A stretch of 5,983 nt of DNA from an uncultured Alphaproteobacteria bacterium (GTDB taxonomy: Bacteria > Pseudomonadota > Alphaproteobacteria > Reyranellales > Reyranellaceae): positions 1 through 5,983 of the forward strand of contig CAIYWM010000960.1 of NCBI GenBank assembly GCA_903929895.1, written 5' to 3'. Made by a program: the position numbers and the translations under genes. Under the pieces are notes generated by a model that was not told the DNA's origin, did not search any database, and was given only the letters and a program-made list of their open reading frames with translations. Below, in pieces: positions 5,238-5,983 of the stretch. Position 1 is the first letter of the stretch; the number at the start of each line of letters is the position of its first letter.

Positions 5238-5931
5238 GGCTGAAGCGGCTCGATACGGCGTGGTTGCCCGCGGCAATCGTTGCGGTCGCCGCCGTGACCG
5301 CGAGGATGAGGAGCCCCGCCAGCCGGATGGCCGGCCGGCGGCGCGGTCCGGCCCGTTCCATCGCGAGCAAGGCGATGTTCAACACGACATGCAGGGCGGC
5401 GAGCGGCCACCACGCGGCGCGGAATTCCGGGTTGAGCAGCGTGCCGCCGAACGCCATCACGTTTCCGACGATCATCGGGTGGGACATCAGGGAATAGGGA
5501 AATTCGGTGATCCTCTGCGCGGCGAGGCCGCAGAGCTCGTGGCCGTAGTAGGTCCGGTCGATCCCCAGCACCGACGCGGCGCGGGCGTTGAGGAGAATGC
5601 CGAGGGCAATCACCCCGAGGGAGAGGAAGTCGGGCGGCGCCTGCAGGTAGACGAAGGCGAGGGCGGCGACCGAGAGAACCTTCAACAACAGGGCGTCGCG
5701 CTTGAAGACGCGGAACGAGTCGACGCCCCAGGCGAAAGCATACCAGTAGAGGCCATAGTAGACGAAGCTGACGAGGTAGATCGCCAAGGCCGGCTCACGG
5801 CCGATCGCGGCCCCGGCCAGCACGGCGGCGACGATCGTCCAGCAGGCGACAGACGACCTGTACTGGTCGAGGATGCTACGACTCCGGGACACCACGCGAA
5901 AACCCATATGCCAGGCGTGTTGCCGGCCCAT
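5224..5931 (-). CDS. Integral-membrane PEMT-type (phospholipid N-) methyltransferase
   Basis: 235 residues and mostly hydrophobic, with likely membrane segments at about 29-44, 48-67, 84-97, 103-114, 174-190 and 203-221. The block LGIDRTYYGHELCG (122-135), ITEFPYSLMSHPMIVGN (141-157), then FGGTLL and a C-terminal Met-Glu-Arg (191-193) resembles the SAM-binding part of phosphatidylethanolamine N-methyltransferases (yeast Opi3, human PEMT): an LG...T(Y/F)xG stretch, FP(Y/F), an (H/N)PM turn and a C-terminal acidic residue. The expected reaction is SAM-dependent methylation of an amine head group, most simply the phosphatidylethanolamine made by the nearby decarboxylase. Isoprenylcysteine-methyltransferase-like enzymes share the fold and are the main alternative. 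The start ATG 5931 is the first possible one after an in-frame stop (5964-5962) and has only a weak GGA 7 bases upstream; ATG 5907 would trim 8 residues. It is the first visible gene of the minus-strand run and overlaps the oxygenase gene by 4 bp. Confidence 0.74.
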   Translation of the reverse strand: MGRQHAWHMGFRVVSRSRSILDQYRSSVACWTIVAAVLAGAAIGREPALAIYLVSFVYYGLYWYAFAWGVDSFRVFKRDALLLKVLSVAALAFVYLQAPPDFLSLGVIALGILLNARAASVLGIDRTYYGHELCGLAAQRITEFPYSLMSHPMIVGNVMAFGGTLLNPEFRAAWWPLAALHVVLNIALLAMERAGPRRRPAIRLAGLLILAVTAATATIAAGNHAVSSRFSQGTS

Positions 5932-5983
5932 GAAGGATCCGCGTCGGTTCGTTGACCCGTGTCAGGCCGGCGGCGGAGGGCGC
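5932..5983. other. Right edge, no supported feature
   Basis: This 52-base stretch upstream of the methyltransferase holds no recognisable promoter. On the minus strand the frame ending in TGA at 5964-5962 is open to the window edge (Pro-rich codons), so the end of another minus-strand gene about 30 bases upstream is possible but too short to call. Confidence 0.3.

Noticed and set aside
5228..5413. N-terminal extension of the oxygenase to 5413
   Set aside because: It would overlap the methyltransferase by about 190 bp with Arg/Pro/Gly-rich sequence; the GTGA overlap with a ribosome binding site is the better start.
4346..5497. 383-codon plus-strand open frame over the oxygenase and methyltransferase genes
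   Set aside because: It is antisense to two coupled genes with recognisable motifs and has shadow-type composition.

Overview
The window is GC-rich DNA with GC-biased third codon positions and densely packed genes, most consistent with a free-living proteobacterium, possibly an alphaproteobacterium. That placement rests on composition and gene style only; there is no rRNA, tRNA or marker gene to fix it. I see no insertion sequence, CRISPR array, tRNA or integration site.

Layout. (1) 1-926 (+): the 3' end of a large gene for tandem Calx-beta repeats, a surface or secreted-protein architecture; the last repeat carries a 41-residue insert. (2) 927-1036: a short convergent gap with candidate hairpin terminators. 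(3) 1037-1909 (-): phosphatidylserine decarboxylase proenzyme with the pyruvoyl-forming Gly-Ser-Thr site. (4) 1933-3660 (+), divergent from it across only 23 bp: a class III PLP aminotransferase or aminomutase of the HemL type with an N-terminal membrane anchor. (5) 5931 to 3643 (-): a three-gene operon-like run of an integral-membrane PEMT-type methyltransferase, a putative Fe(II)/2-oxoglutarate oxygenase with a C-terminal membrane anchor (4-bp overlap with the methyltransferase), and an Mpo1-like (DUF962-type) membrane protein. The aminotransferase and the Mpo1-like gene overlap tail to tail by 18 bp.

Taken together, 1037-5931 reads as a compact membrane-lipid locus. The decarboxylase would turn phosphatidylserine into phosphatidylethanolamine and the methyltransferase could N-methylate that amine. 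Two putative iron enzymes (oxygenase and Mpo1-like) and a membrane-tethered PLP enzyme would modify either the head group or the acyl chain. All five proteins are predicted to be at or in the membrane. I do not know a described pathway with this exact combination. The head-group/acyl-chain modification idea is inference from gene content; family assignments for the decarboxylase and aminotransferase are strong, for the methyltransferase and Mpo1-like protein good, and for the oxygenase moderate. The Calx-beta gene is probably unrelated to the lipid locus.
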